Notes: generated by a model not told the origin, from the letters alone. A stretch of 64,000 bases of DNA from Oceanirhabdus sp942490885 (GCA_942490885.1 CALNYT010000002.1:1612001-1676000); one strand, 5' to 3'; numbered from the stretch's first letter, positions 26,844-36,148 are shown. A program made the numbers and translations.

Positions 26844-28805
26844 ATGAAAATAGCATTAGCGGGTAATCCTAATTCAGGAAAAACTACATTATTTAATGCC
26901 ATTACAGGTAAGACAGAATTTGTTGGAAACTGGGCAGGCGTTACCGTAGAAAAAAAAGAAGCAGACCTTAAAAGAAAATATAGCGTTAAGGGTGAAAATA
27001 TTAGAATAGTTGACCTTCCAGGTGCTTATTCTATATCTCCATTTACTGGAGAAGAAGCAATTACCAGAGATTTCGTTTTAGAAGAAAAGCCAGATGTAAT
27101 AATCAATATTGTTGATGGTGCAAATATCAGTAGAAGTTTATTCTTTACAACACAGCTTCTAGAATTAGGTATTCCAGTTGTTATTGCACTTAATAAAAGT
27201 GATATAGTATCTAGAAGAGGAGATAGTCTGGATGTACAGGAATTAAGTAAAGCTTTGAACTGTAAGGTTATTCCTACAACTGCAACATCAGAGTCAGGAC
27301 TACAAGCTCTGATTAATGAGGTTGTAAAAACAGGGAAAGAAAAGAAAGGGCAAATTAAACCTGCTTTAAAAGGTATAGACTCTAAGGAATCGGATTTAGA
27401 AAGACAAAAATTCGTTGATGGAATTATTAAGAAGTGCCTAATTAAGAAAAGAGATGCAAGTAAGGTTACTTTTTCAGATAAGGTAGATAGAATTGTAGCA
27501 CACAAATGGTTGGGATTACCAATATTCTTTGGTGTAATGTGGGCAGTATTTGCATTCTCTATTGAAGGACTTGGGGGATTCTTATCAGAGTATTTAAATG
27601 ATGTAGTATTTGGTGAGATAGTACCAAATGCAGCAAATAGTTTTTTTGAAGGAATAGGACTTAGTCCACTATTACAAGCGCTAATTGTAGATGGTGCAAT
27701 TGGCGGTGTTGGAGCAGTTATAGGTTTCTTACCGTTAATTATGTTACTATTTTTCTGTTTATCACTTCTTGAAGACTGTGGATACATGGCTAGAGTAGCT
27801 GTGGTTATGGATAGGTTTTTTAAGAAAATTGGATTGTCAGGTAAGTCTATTATACCTATGATAGTAGGTTCTGGATGTGCTATTCCAGGTGTTATGGCAA
27901 CAAGAACAATTGAAGATATAAATGAGAAGAGAATGACTACAATTCTTACTCCATTTGTACCTTGTGGAGCTAAACTTCCTATAATTGCTCTTTTTGCAGC
28001 AGTATTTTTCCCGGGTTCAGCATGGGTTGGTCCTACTGCGTACATTATGGCCATTATAGTAATTGTAATTGGAGGGCTTATATTAAAGAAAATTTTTGTT
28101 TGGGAGAACACATCTTCATTTATTTTGGAGCTTCCTGAATATAAAATACCTAGTTTATCACATGCGTTGGTTCAAATGTTTGATAAAGCAAAAGGATTTA
28201 TATATAAAGCAACAACAATCATACTTGTATGTAATACCTTAGTTTGGTTTGCTCAAGCGTATAGCTGGGGATTACAGCCAGTAGATGATCAAAGTTTAAG
28301 TATTCTTGCTTCATTAGGAAAAATTATTGCCCCAATTTTAATTCCACTTGGATTTGTAGGTTGGCAACTTGCGGCAGCAGCAATAACTGGATTTATTGCC
28401 AAAGAAAATGTTGTTGCTACCTTTGCAGTAATTTTAGCTGTAACATCAGAAGAAGCACTACATTTACCTGGAGGAACTTTAACAGAGTTCTTTACACCAG
28501 TAACAGCATTTGCTTTCCTTGCATTTAATTTGTTTACGCCACCTTGCTTCGCGGCTATAGGAGCTATGAACTCAGAAATGGGCTCTAAAAAGTGGTTCTT
28601 CAAAGGGATTGCTTTCCAATTTAGTGTTGGATATGTACTAGCTATGTTAATAACTCAAATTGGTTCATTAGTAGTTTATGGTACACCAGCAGTAGGCTTT
28701 GTCCCAGCGATAATAATATCAATTATAGTAGTAGTTTATCTTGTTATTACTATTAAGAAAGCAAACGCTAAACGTCAAAATTTAGGAGTTGAAGTAGAAT
28801 GTTAA
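26844..28805 (+). CDS. feoB: Ferrous iron transport protein B, 653 aa
   Basis: ATG 26844 after CAGGGGGATT. The N-terminal G domain has GNPNSGKTTLFNAITG (G1), GVTVEKKE (G2), DLPGAYSISPFTGEE (G3) and ALNKSD (G4). A helical GDI-like part follows, then a membrane domain with two Gate motifs around IIPMIVGSGCAIPGVMATRTI and FVPCGAKLPI, and a C-terminal NLFTPPCFAAIGAM. The length is at the short end of the family, which is usual in clostridia. It moves Fe(II) across the cytoplasmic membrane using GTP. It overlaps the next small gene by 7 bases. Confidence 0.97.
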   Translation: MKIALAGNPNSGKTTLFNAITGKTEFVGNWAGVTVEKKEADLKRKYSVKGENIRIVDLPGAYSISPFTGEEAITRDFVLEEKPDVIINIVDGANISRSLFFTTQLLELGIPVVIALNKSDIVSRRGDSLDVQELSKALNCKVIPTTATSESGLQALINEVVKTGKEKKGQIKPALKGIDSKESDLERQKFVDGIIKKCLIKKRDASKVTFSDKVDRIVAHKWLGLPIFFGVMWAVFAFSIEGLGGFLSEYLNDVVFGEIVPNAANSFFEGIGLSPLLQALIVDGAIGGVGAVIGFLPLIMLLFFCLSLLEDCGYMARVAVVMDRFFKKIGLSGKSIIPMIVGSGCAIPGVMATRTIEDINEKRMTTILTPFVPCGAKLPIIALFAAVFFPGSAWVGPTAYIMAIIVIVIGGLILKKIFVWENTSSFILELPEYKIPSLSHALVQMFDKAKGFIYKATTIILVCNTLVWFAQAYSWGLQPVDDQSLSILASLGKIIAPILIPLGFVGWQLAAAAITGFIAKENVVATFAVILAVTSEEALHLPGGTLTEFFTPVTAFAFLAFNLFTPPCFAAIGAMNSEMGSKKWFFKGIAFQFSVGYVLAMLITQIGSLVVYGTPAVGFVPAIIISIIVVVYLVITIKKANAKRQNLGVEVEC

Positions 28806-28936
28806 CCAATATAATTGTAGGAACTATTTTTACGGGTATATTAATAGTTGCTTTTATCAAAACTCGTAAGGATATGAAAAACAATAAATGTGGTGGATGC
28901 AGCGGTTGTTCAAAAAAGAACATGTGTCATAAATAA
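28799..28936 (+). CDS. FeoB-associated Cys-rich membrane protein, 45 aa
   Basis: ATG 28799 overlaps the feoB stop by 7 bases; AGGAG lies about 11 bases upstream. One membrane helix (about residues 4-20) is followed by a basic stretch and the cysteine cluster CGGCSGCSKKNMC (C31, C34, C37, C43). This is the known FeoB-associated Cys-rich family that follows feoB in many Firmicutes. The cysteines may bind iron on the cytoplasmic side; the role is not established. A terminator follows within 20 bp. Confidence 0.9.
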   Translation: MLTNIIVGTIFTGILIVAFIKTRKDMKNNKCGGCSGCSKKNMCHK

Positions 28937-28954
28937 TAATTTATAAGTATAAGA

Positions 28955-28992
28955 AACGCTCATAATATAATTATGGGCGTTATTTTTGTTTT
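28955..28992 (+). terminator. Terminator of feo operon
   Basis: AACGCTCATAAT (28955-28966) pairs with ATTATGGGCGTT (28970-28981), followed by ATTTTTGTTTT. Confidence 0.9.
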
Positions 28993-29178
28993 AAGAATTT
29001 TACCTAAATGAGGGTGAATAAGATTTTCCTTATAGATATTATCTATAGATTGATAATAATCCATTTAAAAACAAAATTTGTAATAGGAAGCCTTATATTA
29101 TAAAATGTAGCATGGTGAATTGTAAATATTTAATATTTTTAGTTGATTTAATGAATATTGAAAAGAGGCTGATAAGTT

Positions 29179-30255
29179 ATGATTCAAATTATAAAACCAG
29201 ATGAAATGACTCCTAAAGAGAGGATGGATGCATTTGCTAAAGGGAAAGATATTGATAGAATTCCTTGTAGTCCATTTCTAGGAGAAAGTTGTGCACCTAT
29301 TTTTGGTCATTCAATTGCAGAGCATAATCATTCAATACAAGCAATAATAGATACAGCAATTGGAAGCTTTGAAAAGTTCAGACCTGACAGTATTGGTATA
29401 GGACCTGGATTACAGGGGATACCAGAGGCAATGGGATGTAAAGTAGGTTTTCCTGAAAACAATACTCCATTCATTAGTGAAACAGCTATAAAGGATTATA
29501 GTGAAATTGAGAAGTTAAGACCCATAGATCCATATAAAGATGGTAGGATTTCATATTTTCTTGAAGGACTTAAAATTGCTAATGATAAAATTGGAAATGA
29601 AGTATATGTAGGAAGTTCCATGGGAGGCCCTTTTACTACTGCAGCATTTTTAAGAGGTACAGAAAATTTTTTGAAGGATATGAGTAAAAATCCTGAAATG
29701 GCACATCGCCTTCTTGAGATTTCAACTGAGAGCGTTATAAGATACATTGATGCTGTATGTGATTTAGGATTGAGTGTGAGCATAGCAGAACCTATTGCAT
29801 CGTGTACTATGATTAGTTCAAAAAGATTTAAAGAATTTGCTAAGCCCTATTTAAAAAAATGTATGGATAGAATTATTGAAAGAAGAGGTAGTGGAACCAC
29901 ATTACATATTTGTGGTAGAACAAAAAAAATATGGGTTGATATGGTGGATATAGGAATAGGAAACTTAAGTTTAGATAATATTGACGATATAGGTGAATTA
30001 AAAGAGCAATTTGGTAATAAAGTTTGTCTAATAGGAAATGTAGATCCAGTTGATACAATAATGAGAGGGTCAAGGGAAGAAATTTATGTAGCAGCTAAAG
30101 AATGTATAAGAAAAGCATATGATAGCCCTAAAGGATTTATACTAAGTACTGGATGTGATGTACCTATTGGAACTGATCCAGATAAAATTTTAGCGCTTAT
30201 GGATGCGTCAAGAATTTATGGCAGATATCCAATAAATGTTGATTTATTGAAATAA
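29179..30255 (+). CDS. UroD/MtaA family corrinoid methyltransferase, 358 aa
   Basis: ATG 29179 after GAGGCTGATAAG. TPKERMDAFAKGKDIDRIP is the typical opening of MtaA/CmuA-type relatives of uroporphyrinogen decarboxylase. The metal site appears as TLHICGRT (His-x-Cys) and a later Cys in LSTGCDVPIGTDPDKI, which closes the barrel. It lacks the haem-specific arginine pattern of true UroD. In the family such proteins move a methyl group between a corrinoid protein and a thiol or a methyl donor. The corrinoid protein is the next gene. The substrate is not evident. Confidence 0.88.
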   Translation: MIQIIKPDEMTPKERMDAFAKGKDIDRIPCSPFLGESCAPIFGHSIAEHNHSIQAIIDTAIGSFEKFRPDSIGIGPGLQGIPEAMGCKVGFPENNTPFISETAIKDYSEIEKLRPIDPYKDGRISYFLEGLKIANDKIGNEVYVGSSMGGPFTTAAFLRGTENFLKDMSKNPEMAHRLLEISTESVIRYIDAVCDLGLSVSIAEPIASCTMISSKRFKEFAKPYLKKCMDRIIERRGSGTTLHICGRTKKIWVDMVDIGIGNLSLDNIDDIGELKEQFGNKVCLIGNVDPVDTIMRGSREEIYVAAKECIRKAYDSPKGFILSTGCDVPIGTDPDKILALMDASRIYGRYPINVDLLK

Positions 30256-30351
30256 GCTTAATATTTTAATTAATAGGATTATACGAATTAGCTATAACTA
30301 TGACAAGGAAAATATTTTATAAATTTAATATAGAAATGGGAAGGTATTAAA

Positions 30352-31014
30352 ATGGAAGATTTAAAAGAAAAATTATTACAAGAATTATCAGATGCTGTTG
30401 TTGATATGGATGAAGACAAAGCTGTAGAAGTTGCAAATAGATTTATAGAAAATAATTTTAATGCATATGAAGGAATTGATAAGGGATTAGCTGACGGAAT
30501 GAAAAGAGCAGGGCAGTTATATGAAGAGGAAGAATATTACATTCCAGAGCTTCTAATGTGTTCAGATGCTATGTATGCTGGATTAGATATACTTAAGCCG
30601 CATTTGAAATACGATGATAGTGAACAAAAGCATAAGGTTGTTATAGGTGTTGTTGAGGGAGATACTCATGATATTGGAAAAAATTTAGTTAAAATCATGA
30701 TGGAAACAGAGGGCTTTGAAGTAGTAGATTTAGGAAGAGACATTCCTCCTAGAGATTTTGTGGAAAAGGCTAAAGAAATTGATGCTGATATTATTTGTTT
30801 ATCTACTCTTATGACTACAACAATGTGTGGTATGGAAGAGGTTATAAAAATATTAAATGAAGAGAATATAAGAGATAAGTTCAAGGTAATGGTTGGTGGG
30901 GGACCCATTTCTAACAGCTTTGCTGAAAGAATAGGTGCAGATGCGTATACTACTGATGCTTCTAAAGCAGCTAAACGTGCTAAAGAGTTAGCTAAAGAAT
31001 TGCATGCTTGCTAA
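30352..31014 (+). CDS. Corrinoid (B12-binding) methyltransferase protein, 220 aa
   Basis: ATG 30352 after GGGAAGG. The N-terminal helical cap (about 1-85) is of the methionine-synthase B12-cap type and contains YIPELLMCSDAMYAG. The Rossmann-like B12 domain has EGDTHDIGKNLV (D-x-H-x-x-G, the His that replaces the lower cobalt ligand), then GRDIPPRDFV, LSTLMTTTM and VGGGPISNSFAERIGAD. It is the MtaC/MtbC/MttC type and carries the methyl group on cobalt between the two methyltransferases on either side. Length is usual for the group. Confidence 0.95.
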   Translation: MEDLKEKLLQELSDAVVDMDEDKAVEVANRFIENNFNAYEGIDKGLADGMKRAGQLYEEEEYYIPELLMCSDAMYAGLDILKPHLKYDDSEQKHKVVIGVVEGDTHDIGKNLVKIMMETEGFEVVDLGRDIPPRDFVEKAKEIDADIICLSTLMTTTMCGMEEVIKILNEENIRDKFKVMVGGGPISNSFAERIGADAYTTDASKAAKRAKELAKELHAC

Positions 31015-31023
31015 GGCACATTC

Positions 31024-31060
31024 AAATAAATAACTAGTTAATATGCTAGTTATTTATTTT
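31024..31060 (+). terminator. Hairpin between corrinoid protein and next methyltransferase
   Basis: A 14-bp stem (31024-31037 with 31046-31059) ends in TTTT. As an AT-only stem with a short tail, it may be a weak terminator that lowers expression of downstream genes. Confidence 0.5.
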
Positions 31061-31093
31061 CATATGACAAATTATTCTGAAAGAGGTGGCAGA

Positions 31094-32113
31094 TTGATTA
31101 CACCAAAAGAAAGATTATTTAATGTATTAAAGGGTAAAGAGGTAGATCGTCCACCATGTATATGTCCTGGCGGGATGATGAATATGATAGTAGAGGATGT
31201 AATGGATTTAACAGGAAGTAAATGGCCAGAAGCACATAGTGATGCACAATTAATGGCTGATTTAGCAGCAGGAATATATGAAAATGGTGGATTTGAGAAT
31301 TTTGGTGTGCCTTTTTGCATGACTGTAGAAGCAGAGTCTATGGGAGCACCAGTTTTTATGGGAACTAAAGTGAATGAGCCTAGAGTTACTGAGTATCCTA
31401 TAAAATCAGTCTCTGAATGGAAAAATTTAAAGAATATAGATATAAATAAAGGTAGAGCTAAAGTAGTTATAGATGCAATAAAAATATTGAAAGAAAAAAA
31501 TTCGGATGTTCCTTTAGTGGCAAATTTAACGGGACCTGTTAGTTTAGCTTCTTCATTAATGGAGCCTATGGATTATTATAAAGAATTAAGAAAAAAGCCT
31601 AAGGAAACTCATGAATTTATGGAGTTTGTTACAGAAAATCTTATTGCTTTTGGGAAAGCGCAATTAGAAGCAGGAGCAGATGTATTAACTATTTCTGATC
31701 CTAGTGGTACTGGAGAAATTCTAGGACCTAAAATGTTTAGAGAATTTGCTGTCCCTTATTTAAACAAAATTATTAATGCTTTAAAAAATTATTCTGAAAC
31801 AGGGACTATTATTCATATATGTGGAAGACTAAAAAGTATTTATAAAGAGTTAAATGAGTTAAAGAGCGATGCTATAAGCTTTGACTCTATTACGAGTGTT
31901 TCACAAGTGGTAGAGAATGTAACAAACAAAGCTATAATGGGTAATGTAAGTACTCTTGCACTGGAAAACAATACTGCTGAAAGCTTGAAAAAAATCTCTA
32001 TAACTTGTTTAGATAATGGAGTAAATATCTTATCTCCAGCTTGTGGAATAGGGCCAAGAACTTCACTTAAAAACATTAAGAGTTTAGTCGAGGCTGTAAA
32101 AGAATATAAATAA
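31094..32113 (+). CDS. UroD/MtaA family methyltransferase, second copy, 339 aa
   Basis: TTG 31094 is the preferred start: AGAGGTGG lies four to five bases upstream and the product then opens TPKERLFNVLKGKEVDRPP, as in homologues. The earlier ATGs have no ribosome site. The metal site is IIHICGR (His-x-Cys) with a later Cys in SPACGIGP. Other family marks are PVSLASSLMEP and SDPSGTGEILGP. Its relation to the 34139 protein is close (both have VPFCxTVEAE and the GPK block). It probably transfers methyl groups to or from the corrinoid protein. Confidence 0.85.
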   Translation: MITPKERLFNVLKGKEVDRPPCICPGGMMNMIVEDVMDLTGSKWPEAHSDAQLMADLAAGIYENGGFENFGVPFCMTVEAESMGAPVFMGTKVNEPRVTEYPIKSVSEWKNLKNIDINKGRAKVVIDAIKILKEKNSDVPLVANLTGPVSLASSLMEPMDYYKELRKKPKETHEFMEFVTENLIAFGKAQLEAGADVLTISDPSGTGEILGPKMFREFAVPYLNKIINALKNYSETGTIIHICGRLKSIYKELNELKSDAISFDSITSVSQVVENVTNKAIMGNVSTLALENNTAESLKKISITCLDNGVNILSPACGIGPRTSLKNIKSLVEAVKEYK

Positions 32114-32143
32114 AATATACAAATTAAAAAAATGTAAAACATA

Positions 32144-32181
32144 GTGGACAGTTGCCGGTTGAAACAACTCTCCACTTTTTT
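32144..32181 (+). terminator. Terminator-like hairpin (short form of repeat family A)
   Basis: GTGGACAGTTG pairs with CAACTCTCCAC (one C-C mismatch), followed by six T. The AGTGGACAGTTG wording also occurs, inverted, at 40812-40825. Confidence 0.7.
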
Positions 32182-32207
32182 ATTAAATGATGTGGGGTGA
32201 AAAAGTT

Positions 32208-34019
32208 ATGAGAAATTTAACTGTTACTTCTAAGGATAAAAAAATTGGATTTAAAGAGGGAGATACACTTTTAAATATTTTACAAGATAATGGTATTTTT
32301 GTGGAAAATCCGTGTGCAGGAAAAGGACTATGTGGAAAATGTAAGATTAGAATTATTGAAGGGTCAATAAATGAACCAACAGAGGAAGAAGTCAGGTATC
32401 TTTCTAAAGAAGAATTGGAAGATGGTATTCGTTTAAGCTGTTTAGTAGTACCTAATGGTGACTTAACTGTAGATTTATTAAATACTAAGGATGTTAACCA
32501 TAAGATTTTAACAGAGGGATATATGCCTGATTTTAATATTAATCCTATGATTTATAAGAGGGTACATAAACTTAGGAAGCCTTCTTTGGAAAAGAATTTA
32601 TCTTATGAGGATCTTTTAGAAGAAGTTCTTGAAATAGCAGTATATGAAGATAATCACACGTTATTAATAAGCTTACCGAAGATTTTTGAAAATGAAGAAG
32701 TTACAGCTATCTATACTGGTGATAAACTTATTGGAGTTGAATCAGGTGACACCAGTAGTGAACTATATGGAATAGCTGTAGATATTGGAACAACTACTGT
32801 TGTAACATCTTTAGTTGATTTAAATAATGGAAATGAAATATCTTCTGAAAGTGAAATTAATCCTCAAAAAGAATATGGCCTTGATGTATTATCACGTATT
32901 GATTTCGCTAAAACAAAAGTTGCTGGATTAGAGATATTACACAAGTCAATTATTGATTGTTTGAATAACTTAACTTATGAGTTATGCAGAAAAAATAGTA
33001 TAAATATTAATAACATTTATGCAATGACTATCGCTGCAAATGCTACTATGATGCATTTACTTTTAGGAGTAAATACAAATTCAATTGGTAAAGCACCCTA
33101 TTCAACTGTTTTTTCAAAACAGAAAAATCTACTAGCATCATCTGTAGGTATTAAGTTATCTCCTTTTGCCAGAGTATATTGTTTGCCAGGAGTATCTAGC
33201 TATATTGGTGCAGATATTGTTGCAGGTGCTATAGTTTCAGAATTAGATAAAACAGATAAGAATGTTCTATTTATAGATATAGGAACAAATGGTGAAATTG
33301 TTTTATCAAAGGGTGGAGAATTATCTTCATGCTCTTGTGCTGCTGGACCAGCTTTAGAAGGAATGAATATTAGCAGCGGTATGAGAGCGGCTGATGGAGC
33401 TATTGAAGGGGTGAAAATTAATGAAGATGGAATAAGTCTAAAGGTAATTGGAGATAAAGAGCCTGTTGGGATTTGTGGAAGTGGAATTTTAGAGGCTATA
33501 TCAGAGATAGCAAGAGTTAAGCTAATTGGAAAAACAGGACGGTTAAAAAAGAAATCTGATATAGAAGAGGATGAACAATTACAGTACTTGAGCAAATATT
33601 TGATTGAAGAAGATAAAAAAAGAAAAATAGTTATTTCTCCAGAATTAAAAGAGATTTCAATAACACAAGGAGATATTCGACAAGTACAGTTAGCAAAAGG
33701 AGCAATATTATCAGGATTTTATGCTTTATTAAACCTAATGGAAATAGATATGATGGATTTAGATGAAGTAATTATTGCAGGTCAGTTTGGAAAACATCTA
33801 AGTGTGGATAGTTTAGTTGGAATCGGTATTATTCCAGAAGAGCTAAGAGATAAGATAAGATATATTGGTAACTCATCTAAAACAGGTGCACTTATGTGTT
33901 TGCTTTCTAAAGAAGTTAGAGAAGATATGGAGAAAGTAGCTAAGAAAATTAATTACTTTGAATTATCCACTAAAGAAGGTTATGACAAACTATTCACTAA
34001 ATGCTTAAACTTTGAGTAA
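32208..34019 (+). CDS. RACo-type reductive activator of corrinoid proteins, 603 aa
   Basis: ATG 32208 follows GGGGTGAAAAAG; the ATGs at 32187/32190 lie upstream of or inside that site. An N-terminal [2Fe-2S] ferredoxin domain (ENPCAGKGLCGKCKI, then RLSCLV) is followed by a linker and an ASKHA ATPase domain of the RACo C-terminal type: IAVDIGTTTVVTSL, LFIDIGTNGEIVL, CSCAAGPALEGMNIS and AAGQFGKHLS-like VIIAGQFGKHL. These proteins reduce inactive Co(II) corrinoid to Co(I) with ATP. Its place directly in the methyltransferase cluster fits that role. Length is usual (about 600-640). Confidence 0.93.
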   Translation: MRNLTVTSKDKKIGFKEGDTLLNILQDNGIFVENPCAGKGLCGKCKIRIIEGSINEPTEEEVRYLSKEELEDGIRLSCLVVPNGDLTVDLLNTKDVNHKILTEGYMPDFNINPMIYKRVHKLRKPSLEKNLSYEDLLEEVLEIAVYEDNHTLLISLPKIFENEEVTAIYTGDKLIGVESGDTSSELYGIAVDIGTTTVVTSLVDLNNGNEISSESEINPQKEYGLDVLSRIDFAKTKVAGLEILHKSIIDCLNNLTYELCRKNSININNIYAMTIAANATMMHLLLGVNTNSIGKAPYSTVFSKQKNLLASSVGIKLSPFARVYCLPGVSSYIGADIVAGAIVSELDKTDKNVLFIDIGTNGEIVLSKGGELSSCSCAAGPALEGMNISSGMRAADGAIEGVKINEDGISLKVIGDKEPVGICGSGILEAISEIARVKLIGKTGRLKKKSDIEEDEQLQYLSKYLIEEDKKRKIVISPELKEISITQGDIRQVQLAKGAILSGFYALLNLMEIDMMDLDEVIIAGQFGKHLSVDSLVGIGIIPEELRDKIRYIGNSSKTGALMCLLSKEVREDMEKVAKKINYFELSTKEGYDKLFTKCLNFE

Positions 34020-34138
34020 GGGGCGGCTTAAAAACAACTTTAGTGAAGTAATTTTTTAACGATCTGGAAGGTACATAAAAAAAGTGGTGGTGTAAGAAAT
34101 GATAAAGGAAATTGGAAAAGTTAAAAGGTGGAGATAGT

Positions 34139-35014
34139 GTGGAGATTAAAGTTAATTTTAAATGTACTAGTGATAACTTAGAAGAAATACCACAATGTAT
34201 TATTGATAATACTGGTTTAAAGTTTCCAAAGGCTCATACAAATGTAGAGAATATGAGTAGATTAGCTCAAGAATTGAAAAAGTATAAGAATGATGTTATA
34301 TGCAGGGTGCCTTTCTGTGTAACAGTAGAAGCAGAGGCTTTAGGAGCTGATATTAAGCTTGGAGATGAGAAGAATGGGCCGAGAGTTAATGAATATGTAT
34401 TTAAGAGTGCTGAGAAATTAATCAATATTGAAGACATAGATTTGAGTAAGGGAAGAATAAAAGAGGTATTAGATTCTGTAGATGACTTAAGAAATAAAAA
34501 TGAAATAGTTGCTTTAAATGTAGAAGGACCATTTACAATAATATCGTCATTAATTGAACCCAAACTTTTTTATAAAGCCATAAGAAAGAATAGTGAAATA
34601 CTTGATAATTTAATGCAGGTTATTGAAGATAGTATTGTTAAGTATATATTAGAAGGAATAAAAAGAGGGGCAAAAATAATATCTTATGGAGATCCAGTAG
34701 GTGCATTGGATATTGTAGGTCCAAAGATTTATAAAGAAGTAAGTGGAAGAAGTGCATATAATATTTTAAAAAGATTAGAAGGTCATTTAGATAATACGAT
34801 AATTCATCTTTGTGGAAAAACTTCTACGGCTTTTGAAGAAATAGGTTTGAGTAAAGCAGAAGCTATAGAATATGATGAAAATCTTACATATGGTGAAGCA
34901 ATATGCAAGTTACTAGAAAATAATAAGGAAATAAAAATTATAGGGCACAGTTGTATTAAAAAAACTGCTCTTAAATCAAAAAATCCTGTTTTGTGGAATA
35001 TAAAATTAAATTAA
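34139..35014 (+). CDS. Short UroD/MtaA family methyltransferase-like protein, third copy, 291 aa
   Basis: GTG 34139 is preferred: AAGGTGGAG lies five bases upstream. The protein is clearly related to the 31094 product (VPFCVTVEAEALGADI, GPFTIISSLIEP, GDPVGALDIVGPK, IIHLCGK) but lacks the first 30 or so residues of the family (no TPKER) and is about 50 residues shorter. The His-x-Cys pair and a late Cys (GHSCIKK) are retained, so the zinc site may still form. It may be a specialised subunit or a relic. A 12-codon open frame with its own ribosome site (34099-34137) ends one base before this start. Confidence 0.8.
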   Translation: MEIKVNFKCTSDNLEEIPQCIIDNTGLKFPKAHTNVENMSRLAQELKKYKNDVICRVPFCVTVEAEALGADIKLGDEKNGPRVNEYVFKSAEKLINIEDIDLSKGRIKEVLDSVDDLRNKNEIVALNVEGPFTIISSLIEPKLFYKAIRKNSEILDNLMQVIEDSIVKYILEGIKRGAKIISYGDPVGALDIVGPKIYKEVSGRSAYNILKRLEGHLDNTIIHLCGKTSTAFEEIGLSKAEAIEYDENLTYGEAICKLLENNKEIKIIGHSCIKKTALKSKNPVLWNIKLN

Positions 35015-35018
35015 AATG

Positions 35019-35064
35019 CCTAATCTTTTGTGAATTGTTCATAAAAGATTGGGTTTTATTTTAT
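35019..35064 (+). terminator. Terminator of methyltransferase cluster
   Basis: CCTAATCTTTTGTGAA pairs with TTCATAAAAGATTGGG around a 3-nt loop (two wobbles), followed by TTTTATTTTATT. Confidence 0.88.
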
Positions 35065-35165
35065 TCATAAAAAATAACTACATATTTTTTTGAAGATAGT
35101 AGTTCGAAATTCTATTTTAAGAATATATTATATTGTAATCAATAACTGTAATATATGGAGGTAAT

Positions 35166-35705
35166 ATGCAATTAAAAGGTAGTAAGACTGAAAAGAATCT
35201 TTTGAAAACATTTGCAGGTGAATCAAGAGCTAGAAATAAGTACACATTTTATGCGGAAAAAGCAAGAACTGAGGGGTACGAATATATAGCTTCAATTTTT
35301 GAAGAAACAGGCGGTAATGAAAAAGCACATGCTAGAGAGGTATTTAATAGATATTTAAAACTAGTTGGTACTACTGCGGATAATTTAAAAGATGCTGCAG
35401 AAGGAGAAGCTTTAGAAAGCTCAAGATTATATAAACAATTTGAAGAAGAAGCAAGAAGAGAAGGCTTTTATGAGATTGCTGATTTTTATAAGGAACTCCA
35501 AGAAGTAGAGGAAGGACATAATGAAAGGTATTCAGACATATTAAGAAATCTGGAACAAGGAATGATGTTTAAAAGAAATAGGGATGCAGAATGGCAGTGT
35601 ATGAATTGTGGATATGTTCATACAGGCAAAGAGGCACCAAAATATTGTCCATTATGTAAGTATCCTCAATCATATTTTAAAATCAAATGTGAGGACTACA
35701 AGTAG
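35166..35705 (+). CDS. rbr: Rubrerythrin, 179 aa
   Basis: ATG 35166 after GGAGGTAAT. The ferritin-like diiron domain (about 1-140) has FAGESRARNKYTFYAEKA, EETGGNEKAHARE and LQEVEEGHNERY, with the Glu/His ligands in place. The C-terminal rubredoxin-like domain has CMNCGYV and CPLCKYP (C-x-x-C twice). Rubrerythrin reduces hydrogen peroxide in anaerobes. Length is slightly below the usual 190. It has a 70-codon gene 11 bp downstream. Confidence 0.96.
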   Translation: MQLKGSKTEKNLLKTFAGESRARNKYTFYAEKARTEGYEYIASIFEETGGNEKAHAREVFNRYLKLVGTTADNLKDAAEGEALESSRLYKQFEEEARREGFYEIADFYKELQEVEEGHNERYSDILRNLEQGMMFKRNRDAEWQCMNCGYVHTGKEAPKYCPLCKYPQSYFKIKCEDYK

Positions 35706-35716
35706 GTGGTGAGGAA

Positions 35717-35929
35717 ATGATTATAAGATATCCTGAATCTTTAAAAGATGAGCTTAAAATAAAGGGAAAAAGGAGAGGTAAAGACAGTCAAAAAGGTTAT
35801 AGAGAAATATTAGAAGAATTAGATGAAGAATATGTATTAAATTTGGTTTCAAGAAAAAAAATAGACAGTAATTATTATAGGAAAATATTGAATGATATAG
35901 ATAAACAATATATAGAAGAAATGAGTTAA
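35717..35929 (+). CDS. Small charged protein downstream of rubrerythrin, 70 aa
   Basis: ATG 35717 has a good site (GGTGGTGAGGAA) and lies 11 bases after the rubrerythrin stop, so the two are cotranscribed. The product is strongly charged (Lys, Glu, Arg) and mostly helical, with no membrane segment, cysteine or known motif. Function unknown; the context suggests a role linked to oxidative stress, which is inference only. Confidence 0.65.
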   Translation: MIIRYPESLKDELKIKGKRRGKDSQKGYREILEELDEEYVLNLVSRKKIDSNYYRKILNDIDKQYIEEMS

Positions 35930-36148
35930 TGTTACTTAAAAAGAATAAAAATAAATTAATATTAGAACTTAAGTCATTAATATGTATTTATAACAACTAT
36001 TATATTTATGAATATAAAACTGCGGATGTATAGAAAATTAAAATAATACTTTTGTTGAATATTGTGTTAGTATGTAAATGTAGATACCATTTATAAGTTT
36101 GAATTAATTTTTTAATTTATTTTACAAGTTTTTTTAGTTAATTAATTT

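Noticed and set aside
27026..28111. Long open frame (361 codons) on the minus strand
   Set aside because: It lies wholly opposite feoB, has no ribosome site and its translation is low in charged residues and unlike a protein; it is a shadow of feoB codon use.
29030..29070. Third Fur box upstream of the methyltransferase cluster
   Set aside because: GATATTATCTATAGATTGAT is AT-rich and only loosely palindromic, not better than chance in this sequence.
35093..35165. PerR box upstream of rubrerythrin
   Set aside because: ATTATATTGTAAT is only half-palindromic and fits the PerR consensus poorly.
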